Source of the DNA: JAADDK01 sp964425415
Lineage (GTDB): Archaea; Thermoplasmatota; Thermoplasmata; Thermoplasmatales; Aciduliprofundaceae
NCBI GenBank assembly: GCA_964425415.1
Contig: CAYRMJ010000006.1
Location: forward strand, 1 to 28,772
Reading direction: 5' to 3'
DNA: 28,772 bases
Shown here: in pieces, positions 6,103 through 14,447 of the stretch
Layout: every line of letters begins with the position of its first letter
How positions within the stretch are numbered: the first letter of the stretch is position 1
Position numbers and translations under genes: made by a program
Notes under the pieces: generated by a model
Told to the model about the DNA's origin: nothing
Seen by the model: the letters and a program-made list of their open reading frames with translations, nothing else
The model's database searches: none

Positions 6103-8589
6103 TTACCTCTCATCCACCCTCTTTTTCAATTCGTGCAGCTTGTTTAAAGCGTCCAGAGGGGTCATGTTCATTATGTCCAGCTTTCTTATATCTTCAATTA
6201 TGTCCTCGTAATCTCCCGTGCCGAACAGAGTGGCCTGAATGACTTTTTTCGTTCTCCGCACCTCTATCGCATTCTCCCTCTCTATTAAATCCAGAACTTC
6301 TTTAGCTCTGTCTACAACCTTTTTTGGAAGTCCCGCTAGGCGTGCCACCTCTATTCCATAGCTCTTGCTCATCCCTCCGGGCATTACCCGACGTACAAAA
6401 ACTATGCCATCGGGAGTCTCCTTTACTGCAATGTGATAATTTCTAATGTGTGATAGCACATTTTCAAGGTCTATGAGATGATGATAGTGGGTTGCAAACA
6501 CGGTTCTAGCCTTTATCTCGTTGTGTATGTGCTCCGTGACGCTCCATGCAATGGCAAGGCCATCGTAGGTGCTGGTTCCACGGCCAATCTCATCAAGGAG
6601 AATGAGAGAGCGCTCGGTGGCAGTGTTCAGAATGTTTGCCACTTCAACCATCTCCACCATGAAAGTTGAGCGCCCTCGGGTTATGTCGTCGCTCGCTCCC
6701 ACGCGGGTGTATATCCTATCCACCATTCCAATCTTCGCATAGCCTGCTGGAACGAATGAGCCCATCTGCGCCATTATGGTTATCAGGGCAATCTGACGCA
6801 TGTAAGTGCTCTTTCCAGCCATGTTCGGGCCAGTGAGTATTATGAACCGAGCCTCATGATTCATGTGAGTGTCGTTGGGCACGAAATTGACGAAGTTCTC
6901 CACCACAGGATGCCTGCCATCGCGAATCTCAATGTCCATGCTCTCGTCCACCGTAGGTCTGGTGTAATCTCTCTCTGCTGCGATGTGTGATAGAGACAGA
7001 AGCACATCCAGATTGGCAATTTTCAGAGCAGTGTCTCTTAAAGCCTTTGCATCATCACTAATTTTTTTAACCACTTCCTCATAAATCCTTCTCTCCAGCT
7101 CCCCCATTTTCTCCTTTGCGCTCAAAATGCGGTATTCCAGATCTTTCAGTTCATCGGTTATGAATCTCTCTGAATTTTTGAGTGTTTGCTTTCTGCGATA
7201 TCTTTCAGGCACTTTGCCTAAATTTGCTTTGCTAACCTCAATGTAGTACCCCATCACATCGTTGTATCCAATTTTGAGATTCTTTATACCTGTCTTTCTT
7301 CTCTCCTCTGATTCCATATCCATTATCAATTTTTTTGCATTGTGCATGACGGTTCTCACGCTGTCCAACTCAGAGTTGAAGCCATCTTTTATCACTCCCT
7401 CTCCTACGGGTACATCTCCTGCAATGCTGCTCTCAAGCAACTCAACCACATCGTTGATTTTTGCAGGTATTTGAAGAGATTTCAGAAGCTCTGAGCTGAA
7501 GTTTAAATTTATTTTCTGCACTATTTTCAAGCTCTCCCTGAGATTCACCAAGTCCCTCGGCGTAGCTTTTCCCATAACTACTCGCGATTCAATGCGCTCA
7601 AGGTCCTTAACATCTCTGAGCATATCTCTGATTTCCTCCCTCTCCATTCCCTTACCAACCAGCTCTTCCACGGCATCAAGTCTCTTTTTGATTTCTTTCA
7701 CATCTACCAGCGGTTTTTGAAGCCACCTCCTGAGCAATCGTGCGCCCATGGGCGTGCGCGTGGCATTCAATGTTCCGTATAAAGTGTATCTCTCATCGTT
7801 CATTGCACTTTTGAAAACTTCAAGATTGCGGAGCGTGGTGGAATCCAACACCAAAAATTTCTCGTTGAAGTACCCACTAAGAGAATCCACATTTTTGAGC
7901 TCACTTCTTGTGTTTTCCTTTGCGTACTTCAGCGTTGCCGCGGCAGCTTTAAGTGCCAAAGCGCTCAGTCCGAACCCACCCAAGTCTTGAACCCTGAAAT
8001 GCTCCTTCAACACCTGTTCATAATCTTCAAAATAGGACTCATCCAGAAGCTTAACTGAAGATTCAAATTTTATGTTTGCGGTGGCATTTACCAGAATCTC
8101 CGATGGGCTTAGCCTCATAATTTCAGCCTGAAGATCGTATTTATTCAGCTCACCTCCAAAGAACTCTCCCGTGGAGATATCCAATGCGGCAAAACCGTAT
8201 CTGTTTTCTGAGCCGTAGATTCCCATTAAAAAATTGTTTTCCACGCCTAAAAGGGAATCTTCCACCAATGTGCCGGGAGTGACTATTCGCACCACATCTC
8301 TTTTTACAAGACCTTTTGCCTTCTTCGGGTCTTCAAGCTGTTCGCATATTGCCACACTATATCCTTTTTTCACGAGTCTTGAGAGATACGCGTCCAGTGC
8401 GTGGTGCGGCACACCGGCCATCGGCACGGGCTCATCTTTGCTCCTTCTGGTCAGCACTATGTTCAACTCTCTTGAAACTAACTTTGCATCCTCTCCGAAA
8501 GTCTCGTAAAAGTCCCCCACCCTGAAAAATAGGATATGCTCTTTGTACATTGATTTTATGCGAAAGTACTGCTCCATGAGTGGGGTCAT
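6103..8589 (-). CDS. mutS: DNA mismatch repair protein MutS (bacterial type)
   Basis: Recognises mismatches and small loops in DNA and signals repair in an ATP-dependent way. Complete at 828 residues. The mismatch-reading F-x-E motif is F27-Y28-E29 inside FFRVGDFYETF; connector and lever domains follow; Walker A GPNMAGKS is at 587-594; Walker B ends D666-E667 in LILLDEIGRGTST; the helix-turn-helix dimer region and a C-terminal TPLDALNKLHELKK tail complete the bacterial MutS1 layout. I chose ATG 8589 because MTPLMEQY is the family start and a TATA box lies 26 nt upstream; the frame opens further to 8712, but the extra 41 residues have no family match. It abuts the convergent decarboxylase gene. 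No MutL gene is present in the window. MutS1 is patchy in archaea, so transfer from bacteria is likely. Confidence 0.97.
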   Translation of the reverse strand: MTPLMEQYFRIKSMYKEHILFFRVGDFYETFGEDAKLVSRELNIVLTRRSKDEPVPMAGVPHHALDAYLSRLVKKGYSVAICEQLEDPKKAKGLVKRDVVRIVTPGTLVEDSLLGVENNFLMGIYGSENRYGFAALDISTGEFFGGELNKYDLQAEIMRLSPSEILVNATANIKFESSVKLLDESYFEDYEQVLKEHFRVQDLGGFGLSALALKAAAATLKYAKENTRSELKNVDSLSGYFNEKFLVLDSTTLRNLEVFKSAMNDERYTLYGTLNATRTPMGARLLRRWLQKPLVDVKEIKKRLDAVEELVGKGMEREEIRDMLRDVKDLERIESRVVMGKATPRDLVNLRESLKIVQKINLNFSSELLKSLQIPAKINDVVELLESSIAGDVPVGEGVIKDGFNSELDSVRTVMHNAKKLIMDMESEERRKTGIKNLKIGYNDVMGYYIEVSKANLGKVPERYRRKQTLKNSERFITDELKDLEYRILSAKEKMGELERRIYEEVVKKISDDAKALRDTALKIANLDVLLSLSHIAAERDYTRPTVDESMDIEIRDGRHPVVENFVNFVPNDTHMNHEARFIILTGPNMAGKSTYMRQIALITIMAQMGSFVPAGYAKIGMVDRIYTRVGASDDITRGRSTFMVEMVEVANILNTATERSLILLDEIGRGTSTYDGLAIAWSVTEHIHNEIKARTVFATHYHHLIDLENVLSHIRNYHIAVKETPDGIVFVRRVMPGGMSKSYGIEVARLAGLPKKVVDRAKEVLDLIERENAIEVRRTKKVIQATLFGTGDYEDIIEDIRKLDIMNMTPLDALNKLHELKKRVDER

Positions 8590-8610
8590 CCAACAGACAA
8601 TATTTTTCCA

Positions 8611-8620
8611 ATTTAAAAAC
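8611..8620 (-). promoter_or_regulatory. BRE/TATA box for mutS
   Basis: GTTTTTAAAT on the minus strand, preceded by GGAAA and centred about 26 nt before the ATG at 8589. It predicts a leaderless transcript and supports the shorter MutS start. Confidence 0.6.
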
Positions 8621-8715
8621 TTTCCATGCGGTTGTTCAGTTGATTTAAAATCGTTATTTTGCTCGGTTATTTTAACGAAATTCAGAATTGGACATAAAAA
8701 CTGTGGTTTCAAGTC

Positions 8716-8733
8716 GGAAAAAGTAATATATAG
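8716..8733 (+). promoter_or_regulatory. BRE/TATA promoter of the 13-gene Mbx-type operon
   Basis: GGAAAAAG followed by TAATATATAG (8724-8733), centred 24 nt before the ATG at 8752. This predicts a leaderless operon mRNA. The 162-nt region between the mutS and operon starts carries both divergent promoters and nothing else recognisable. Confidence 0.65.
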
Positions 8734-8751
8734 ATATGCAATCTCCCACCC

Positions 8752-9273
8752 ATGCCTGAAAACAGCGGCGCATCTGGATATGCCTTTGTGGCTACAATAA
8801 GCTTCATAACATGGTTGGCTCTAACGTTCTCGCCCGGGATGACCATAGAAGCGTTCATTCAGGAGTTCATTGTGGGATTGATGGTTTCGTTGGCAGTTGC
8901 CGCGGTAACTTACAAACATCTTCCAAATGCGTCAATGAAATACTTCTCTCCAAAAAGGCTTGGGTACCTGTTTGTGTATGTTATAGTGTTCGTATGGGAA
9001 ATGATAAAGGCAAATTTGAACATGGCTGCGATAGTTTTGAGTCCAAAACTTCCATTAAAGCCGGGAATTGTTAAGATTAAAACGGATTTGAAGGGTAATT
9101 TTCCTCTTCTGCTCTTGGGCAATTCCATAACCTTAACGCCCGGAACAATGACAATGGAGGTGAATGGAGACACGCTATACATACACTGGGTAAAACTATG
9201 CGATGACCTATCTGAGGCTGGAGATATAATAAAGGGCTCTTTTGAAAAGTGGTTGAAGGGGGTGTTCTCATGA
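8752..9273 (+). CDS. mbxA: MnhE/MrpE-like antiporter subunit (MbxA-type)
   Basis: Membrane subunit of the sodium/proton-translocating module, homologous to MrpE. 173 residues. Two hydrophobic helices near 12-60, a third near 70-86 (YLFVYVIVFVWEMIKAN), then a cytoplasmic beta-rich domain starting VLSPKLPLKPGIVKI and containing NSITLTPGTMTMEV, the family hallmark. It is the first gene of the operon, and its stop overlaps the next start as ATGA. Known role: part of the Mrp-like antiporter block that couples electron transfer to ion movement in Mbh and Mbx complexes. Confidence 0.92.
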   Translation: MPENSGASGYAFVATISFITWLALTFSPGMTIEAFIQEFIVGLMVSLAVAAVTYKHLPNASMKYFSPKRLGYLFVYVIVFVWEMIKANLNMAAIVLSPKLPLKPGIVKIKTDLKGNFPLLLLGNSITLTPGTMTMEVNGDTLYIHWVKLCDDLSEAGDIIKGSFEKWLKGVFS

Positions 9274-9542
9274 CTTACGAGCTTGATTTCTATCTTATGT
9301 TGGGTGTGATAATTCTTCTTGCAGTGGGCACTTTTTTGGCCCTATATCGCCTGCTGAGGGGCCCCAGTGCTGCTGATCGCATGGTGGCTCTTGATGCGAT
9401 AACCAATGTGACCGCGGGAATGCTCATGATCATAGCTTTCATCTCAGGAAGGTTCATTTATGTTGATGTAACCCTCGTGTTTGCCATTTTATCCTTCGTT
9501 GGAGTGATAGTGGTGGCTCGCTATCTGGAGGGAGGTCTATGA
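9270..9542 (+). CDS. mbxB: MnhF/MrpF-like antiporter subunit (MbxB-type)
   Basis: A 90-residue, three-helix membrane protein of the MrpF family. The motif YRLLRGPSAADRMVALDAI sits after helix 1, as in the family, and the third helix ends in a VVARYLEGG tail. The start is ATG 9270, four bases overlapping the previous stop and preceded by AAGGGGGTG; the upstream in-frame GTG at 9249 lies inside the previous gene. The stop overlaps the next gene (ATGA). Component of the ion-translocating arm. Confidence 0.93.
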   Translation: MTYELDFYLMLGVIILLAVGTFLALYRLLRGPSAADRMVALDAITNVTAGMLMIIAFISGRFIYVDVTLVFAILSFVGVIVVARYLEGGL

Positions 9543-9892
9543 TTGAACTCATTCTCTATTACATAGGACTGGCCCTGTGCTACATAGGCGCTTTGTTCTT
9601 CATACTGGGTGGCATAGGTCTTTTGAGAATGCCCGATGTTTACAACAGAATGCAGGCGTCCACCAAGACAACAACATTGGGGCTAATGTCCATAATACTG
9701 GGTGTGGGACTCATGCAACCTTACTGGATTATAAAAGCCATTGTTATAATCATATTTATAGCTCTCACTGCGCCCGTTGGAGCAAGCGCCATGGCCCGCG
9801 CAGCATACAAAAGTGGCATACCACTATGGGAAGGTACAGTTCACAACGATTGCGATGCACCGTCCTGCAGAAAGGAGGTGAAGGGAGAATGA
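9539..9892 (+). CDS. mbxC: MnhG/MrpG-like antiporter subunit (MbxC-type)
   Basis: A 117-residue MrpG-family protein with three membrane helices. Recognised by GLLRMPDVYNRMQASTKTTTLG (residues 27-48), nearly the family consensus, and by the APVGASAMARAAY motif near 80-92. A hydrophilic tail (HNDCDAPSC) carries two Cys that are not part of the family core. Overlaps both neighbours by four bases. Confidence 0.93.
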   Translation: MIELILYYIGLALCYIGALFFILGGIGLLRMPDVYNRMQASTKTTTLGLMSIILGVGLMQPYWIIKAIVIIIFIALTAPVGASAMARAAYKSGIPLWEGTVHNDCDAPSCRKEVKGE

Positions 9893-10137
9893 TGCTGTTT
9901 ACCTATCTTGCGTGGATTCTCGCGGTTCTGATAATTGCTCCTGCAATTTACGCAGTTGAGTCAAAGGATTTGCTTTCGGCGGCCATAGCTGCGGGATTTG
10001 CGGATCTCTCAGCAGCTCTGATTTTTTTGGTGCTTCAAGCTCCTGATGTGGCCATAACTCAGGCGGCCATAGGGGCTGGAATCACGCTTGCGGTATTCGT
10101 TTATGCCATTAGAAGAACAGAGAGGTGGGAACAATGA
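9889..10137 (+). CDS. mbxD: MrpA C-terminal/MbhD-like membrane subunit (MbxD-type)
   Basis: A small hydrophobic protein of 82 residues with three helices. The last carries LQAPDVAITQAAIGAGIT, the signature of the MbhD/DUF4040 family, which corresponds to part of the C-terminal region of MrpA. ATG ATG at 9889/9892 gives two equivalent starts; the first overlaps the previous stop, and AAAGGAGGTGAAGGGAG provides a strong ribosome-binding site. A longer open frame extends upstream but overlaps the MrpG gene and is ignored. Overlaps the next gene by four bases. Confidence 0.88.
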   Translation: MMLFTYLAWILAVLIIAPAIYAVESKDLLSAAIAAGFADLSAALIFLVLQAPDVAITQAAIGAGITLAVFVYAIRRTERWEQ

Positions 10138-10865
10138 AAAAGTATCTTGCAGCTTTGATAGCCGTGCTGGTCTTTGCAGTTCTTGCGTATTTCTTCATAA
10201 CATGCGGTGCTCCAGTGGATTATATGCACACAACCGGATATGTGAATCCCATCACACATCAGCAATCTAACCAATCGGTGCCACAGCAGTATGTTAAGGA
10301 TACTAAGAGAGATACGGGTGCAACAAATGCGGTTACAGCGATAGTCGTGGAATACAGAGGTTTTGATACATTGGGTGAGGTTACCGTTCTGTTCACCGCG
10401 GCCACGGGAGTGGCTGTTATAATAGAAGGGCTCAGAAGAAAGATGGAGAGAGTTGTTGAGCCAAACTTCATATCAAAGGTTGGAAGTGTGGTAGTGCTTC
10501 CGTTCATAGTTTTGGTTGGAACTTACATATTTATTCACGGGCACCTAACTCCCGGCGGTGGCTTTCCGGGTGGTGCTGTTATAGCTTCAGGCTTTCTTTT
10601 GCTCTTGTTGGTTCACACCACCAAAGGCCTTCCTGAAAAGAGTCTGTCAGTTACTGAGAGCGTTGCGGGTATGACCTACGCGCTCATCGGTTTGCTGGGT
10701 CTGATACTCGCCACCGAGTTTCTGCAAAACTACCTGCCCCTCGGAATTTACGGAACTGTGTTCAGTGCTGGAATAATTCCCCTCATTTACATTGCAATAG
10801 GATTCAAAGTTGGTTCTGAGCTTGGAGGAATACTCAACAACCTCAAGGGGGTGCATGAAGAATGA
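10134..10865 (+). CDS. MbhE-MbhF-like fusion (MrpA C-term plus MnhB domain) membrane subunit
   Basis: A 243-residue protein carrying two parts normally associated with MbhE and MbhF. Residues about 1-100: an N-terminal helix, a polar outer loop of about 45 residues and NAVTAIVVEYRGFDTLGE followed by a helix, the MbhE/MrpA C-terminal signature. Residues about 105-243: helices with GHLTPGGGFPGGAVIASG (MnhB hallmark) and two further helices. The frame is continuous with no stop between them. It starts at ATG 10134, overlapping the mbxD stop, with AGGTGGGA upstream, and overlaps mbxG by four bases. Role: ion-translocating arm of the complex. Confidence 0.88.
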   Translation: MKKYLAALIAVLVFAVLAYFFITCGAPVDYMHTTGYVNPITHQQSNQSVPQQYVKDTKRDTGATNAVTAIVVEYRGFDTLGEVTVLFTAATGVAVIIEGLRRKMERVVEPNFISKVGSVVVLPFIVLVGTYIFIHGHLTPGGGFPGGAVIASGFLLLLLVHTTKGLPEKSLSVTESVAGMTYALIGLLGLILATEFLQNYLPLGIYGTVFSAGIIPLIYIAIGFKVGSELGGILNNLKGVHEE

Positions 10866-11212
10866 CTTACGAGCTTCTTGAGCCCATATACATAATTTCT
10901 TCTGCGCTCATTGCCATTGGACTTTACGGAGTGATGAGCAAAAGAAACATACTCAAAATCATACTTTCTCTGGGATTGATGGACACTGGAGTTAATATAC
11001 TCATAGTGGCCATGGGCTATGTGCCCGGAGGTACGGCACCAATTGAGAACGGAAACTATCCTCTCTACATGGACCCTGTGCCCCAAGCTCTGGTTCTCAC
11101 GGCCATAGTTATAGGCGTGTCTGTCACCGCGCTTGCTCTTGCTGTGGCCATGGGCTATTACAAAAAAACAGGCACAATTGAACTTGACAAGGAGGGGGTG
11201 ATGAAATGGTAG
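10862..11212 (+). CDS. mbxG: MnhC/NuoK-like subunit (MbxG-type)
   Basis: A three-helix membrane protein of 116 residues, homologous to MrpC and NuoK. Helix 2 is in LGLMDTGVNILIVAMG; the loop GGTAPIENGNYPLYMDPVPQALVLTAIVIG is a very typical MnhC segment. NuoK-type subunits carry glutamates that relay protons; the classical Glu in helix 2 is an Asp (LMDTG) here. It overlaps the previous gene by four bases and the next by seven, with GGAGGGGGTGATGAA ahead of the next start. Confidence 0.93.
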   Translation: MTYELLEPIYIISSALIAIGLYGVMSKRNILKIILSLGLMDTGVNILIVAMGYVPGGTAPIENGNYPLYMDPVPQALVLTAIVIGVSVTALALAVAMGYYKKTGTIELDKEGVMKW

Positions 11213-12594
11213 TGCCTCCAGTACTTCTCATCGCTCTTCCGCTCTTCTTTGCGTTCTTTGCGCCCTTAGTGGGTATGAAGTTCAAAAACGGAGTTAAATC
11301 TTACACTCTGCTTGTTCTTTTGATAAACACCGCTATCTCCTATTTCCTGTTTATGGAAGTGATGCAAAAGGGAGTGGTGTATGAACAGCTTTCAGGGTTT
11401 TATCCGCCTGTGGGCATTCTGCTATCTGTGGGGTACATTGGAGCAATACTCGCTTTGCTGATAAATACGCTCTCACCCATAGTTTACATATCTTACTTCG
11501 GCGATTCTGAAAACTCTGTTAAATTCTCAATGCTGTATATGCTCGTAACTGCCTCTTCAACAGGTATAGTGATAACTGGAGACCTTTTCAATATGTTCGT
11601 GTTCTTTGAGATAACTGCGGCTGGTTCTTACGGTCTGGTGGCTTCGTTGAAAACCAAAAAATCCTTTGAAGGTGCCTTCAAGTACATAGTGCTCGGCTCC
11701 GTGGGCTCTGCGTTTCTGCTCTTGGGCATTGCCACAATTTATGGATATCTAAAAACACTGAACTTCTACGATATAGCCATTCGCATCTCAACAATGCCCC
11801 TATCCGCAAGGCTCATGGCTTTCATATTCCTAATAATTGGCATTGGCGTGGAAGCCGAGCTGTTTCCGCTCAATGGCTGGGTTCCCGATGCATACGAAGG
11901 CTCAAGCAATCGGGTTGCAGCATTTCTGTCGTTGGGACCTTCCAAATCTGGAATATATGCCATAGCAAGGCTTATTTTCACTCTTCTGCCCATAGCTTCA
12001 GGATTTCAGCTTGCGCTGATTTTAGGTGTGTTCACACTGATAATAGGAGAGCTTGCGGCTCTCAGGCAGAGTGAGGTAAAGAGAATGCTTGCGTACTCGT
12101 CCATTGGCCAGATGGGTCTCATTTTAGTTGCTTTCTCATTGCACAGTGCGTTGGCATTTGTGGCGGCTGTATTTCTAATGATCAGTCATGCCCTCGCAAA
12201 GTCCCTGCTTTTCTTAGGCACCAAAAATTACAGTGCTGGAACTTTCAAAAATCCATGGGTCGCGGTTCCTCTGTTTATCGGCGTGTTGTCCATAATAGGC
12301 ATGCCACCGTTCCCCGGGTTCTGGGGCAAGTGGTACCTGATGGTGGACATGGCCTCCAGAGGATTCTGGACGATAATCTTGATGGTTATATTTGCGGCGG
12401 TTGTTGAGGGAGTGTACTATGCAAGATTCATACATAGAGGCGCTATGGAACAAAGCGCGAATGGTTTAAGCGGTGGTGAAATGACTGCCATAATACTTTT
12501 GGCTGTGATTCTAATTCTGGTGGGTCTGTTCCCGCAGTACGTATACACACCTGCAGTTCATGCAGCCTCTTCTCTGCTGGGAGGTGGTCCATAA
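11206..12594 (+). CDS. mbxH: MnhD/NuoN-like antiporter subunit (MbxH-type)
   Basis: A 462-residue polytopic pump subunit (about 14 helices) of the NuoL/M/N and MrpD family. Visible: FVFFEI with conserved helix-5 E135; the helix-7 region GVEAELFPLNGWVPDAY near 214-230; helix-8 GPSKSGIYAIARL with its Lys; LAYSSIGQMG; and the helix-12 HALAKSLLF Lys. In most homologues the helix-7 position four residues before PL is a lysine; here it is Glu (E216), and the usual PLH is PLN. This may alter proton relay or ion choice. Its stop overlaps the next start by one base (TAATG). Confidence 0.92.
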   Translation: MVVPPVLLIALPLFFAFFAPLVGMKFKNGVKSYTLLVLLINTAISYFLFMEVMQKGVVYEQLSGFYPPVGILLSVGYIGAILALLINTLSPIVYISYFGDSENSVKFSMLYMLVTASSTGIVITGDLFNMFVFFEITAAGSYGLVASLKTKKSFEGAFKYIVLGSVGSAFLLLGIATIYGYLKTLNFYDIAIRISTMPLSARLMAFIFLIIGIGVEAELFPLNGWVPDAYEGSSNRVAAFLSLGPSKSGIYAIARLIFTLLPIASGFQLALILGVFTLIIGELAALRQSEVKRMLAYSSIGQMGLILVAFSLHSALAFVAAVFLMISHALAKSLLFLGTKNYSAGTFKNPWVAVPLFIGVLSIIGMPPFPGFWGKWYLMVDMASRGFWTIILMVIFAAVVEGVYYARFIHRGAMEQSANGLSGGEMTAIILLAVILILVGLFPQYVYTPAVHAASSLLGGGP

Positions 12595-14447
12595 TGATTA
12601 TGGAAACAATAGGCGTGTTCATCGTAGGTGCCATCATTGTCGGGTTGCTCAATCGCTATCCTCGCATTTCAGGAACAATAGCGTTCTTCATATCTCTCTT
12701 ACCGTTGTTCGCCATGCTATCTTGGAGTGCAATCATGGGAATCCATTTTCCAAATTACCTCAAGCCCCTATCATTTGAAACTTCATGGAGCTACAATCTT
12801 GGCCCCGGCACATTGAACCTTCAAATCACTCCGCTGGGCTGGTTCTTCCTGTTTCTGCTATCCACGCTATTTCCAATGGTTATATTGTTTGCCATATCAT
12901 TTGTAAAGAAAAACGCTGGCGGATTCTACGCTGCAATGCTAATCACCATGCTCGGCTCATTCGGAATACTGCTTTCGCGCGATATGCTGAGCTTCTTTGT
13001 GTTCTGGGAGATAATGTCATGGAGCATACTTGCTCTGGTGATCAGAGGTGGAGATAGAAGAGCCATTGTATCATATCTCTCGTTCGGTGCGCTATCTGCA
13101 ATGCTCATACTCTTCGGATTCATGATTTTATATCACGAAACTGGCACATACACATTTGCAGACATGCACCTGAATTCCGGGAGAATGACCTTTGTGGCCC
13201 TATCTTTGCTCGTCTCTGGCTTTGCGGTTAAGGGCGCGCTTATGCCCCTGCATGTGTGGGCTCCACACGCGTATTCAAAATCAGAAGAGCCTTTCGTTGC
13301 GTTCCTATCTGGAGGTCTCAGCAAGCTGGGATACTTCGGAATTATTCTGTTCATGTACGGAGTTGCGGGCTTCTCTTTGCTCTCATCATGGGGCACATTT
13401 CGCGGAGTGCCGTGGTTCGGATACTCTCTCGCAGTCGTTGGAGCGTTCACCGCATTCGCAGGAACTATTCTGGCGGTTATGCAGGACGACCTTCGCAAGC
13501 TCCTAGCCTATTCTTCCATTGGGCAGCTGGGATACATTGCAATAGGAATAGGAATCGGCACACCTCTTGCGCTCACAGGCGCGCTGTTTCAGGCATTGAA
13601 TCACACATTCTTCAAGGCAGTTCTGTTCCTTGCGGCTGGCGCCGTTTACTATCGCACAGGAAAGTGGAAGATAAGCGAACTTGGAGGGCTGGGATACAGA
13701 ATGCCCTTCACGTTCCTCGCGGCTCTGTTTGCAATATTCGCCCTCGCATCCATACCCATAACCAGCGGCTTCGCAGCAAAGTGGCTTCTCTACGAGGCTG
13801 CCGTTGAGAAGAAGTTCCTGTTCGTCACGCCCATAATGCTGATTGCAGGCGTGGGCGCGTTTCTCTACGCTTACAAGATTCTCTACGGCGTGTTCTTGGG
13901 TGAGCCGAGGTACGATGTTAAGGAAGCTCCGATATCGCAGTTGATTCCCATGTGGATTCTTGTTCTTCCCCTCATAATTTTCCTCATATTTCCGGGCTGG
14001 TTCGTGGACATGACCGCTGCAATTCTGCATGGATACGGTCTTAATCCAATTCCGCACACCGCATTCGTGATTACCACCTCGCTGGCAGCTTACAACACCC
14101 TCGCCGTGATTATAGGATTCATCGCAACTCTGCTATTCGCATTCATACTTTACAAATCCAAACCTCAGGAGAAGGTTCCGCATGAGGACAACTACCTCGC
14201 AGGAGAGCCTCCTGAGCTTTACGAGTACATATCCATGCATGCAGCCTCCAACTACTACGAGCCCTTTGAGGATGTATTCCTTCCATTTTTCAGGACGGGA
14301 GCTGAGAGAATGTGGGAAGTAATACTGGCAGGTGGAGAAGTTCTGGGAACAGGTGCTAGGAGAATTTACACGGGCCTGACTGAAGATTACACGATTTACA
14401 TAGTGATTTTCTTCCTTATACTGGTGGGATGGTGGTTGCTATGGTAG
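12594..14447 (+). CDS. mbxH': second NuoL/MrpA-like antiporter subunit (MbxH'-type)
   Basis: A 617-residue polytopic pump subunit, longer than MbxH. Canonical residues are present: E139 in FFVFWEI, helix-7 K213 in FAVKGALMPLHVWAPHAY, helix-8 Lys in SGGLSKLGYFG, LLAYSSIGQLG, and helix-12 Lys in NHTFFKAVLF. The C-terminal 150 residues add a helix, a charged linker (KPQEKVPHEDNYL), an amphipathic stretch and a last helix (YTIYIVIFFLILVG), comparable to the lateral-helix extension of NuoL. Two antiporter-like subunits, rather than one as in Mbh hydrogenase, is a known feature of the Mbx/Mbs complexes. Overlaps the NuoH-like gene by seven bases. Confidence 0.92.
   Translation: MIMETIGVFIVGAIIVGLLNRYPRISGTIAFFISLLPLFAMLSWSAIMGIHFPNYLKPLSFETSWSYNLGPGTLNLQITPLGWFFLFLLSTLFPMVILFAISFVKKNAGGFYAAMLITMLGSFGILLSRDMLSFFVFWEIMSWSILALVIRGGDRRAIVSYLSFGALSAMLILFGFMILYHETGTYTFADMHLNSGRMTFVALSLLVSGFAVKGALMPLHVWAPHAYSKSEEPFVAFLSGGLSKLGYFGIILFMYGVAGFSLLSSWGTFRGVPWFGYSLAVVGAFTAFAGTILAVMQDDLRKLLAYSSIGQLGYIAIGIGIGTPLALTGALFQALNHTFFKAVLFLAAGAVYYRTGKWKISELGGLGYRMPFTFLAALFAIFALASIPITSGFAAKWLLYEAAVEKKFLFVTPIMLIAGVGAFLYAYKILYGVFLGEPRYDVKEAPISQLIPMWILVLPLIIFLIFPGWFVDMTAAILHGYGLNPIPHTAFVITTSLAAYNTLAVIIGFIATLLFAFILYKSKPQEKVPHEDNYLAGEPPELYEYISMHAASNYYEPFEDVFLPFFRTGAERMWEVILAGGEVLGTGARRIYTGLTEDYTIYIVIFFLILVGWWLLW

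Noticed and set aside
8590..8712. 41-residue N-terminal extension of MutS
   Set aside because: The family starts at MTPLMEQY, and the TATA box at 8611-8620 lies inside the extension, so it would not be transcribed.
9577..9888. Long N-terminal extension of the MbhD-like frame
   Set aside because: It is fully antiphase to the MrpG gene, rich in His/Cys with no family match, and a strong ribosome-binding site precedes 9889.
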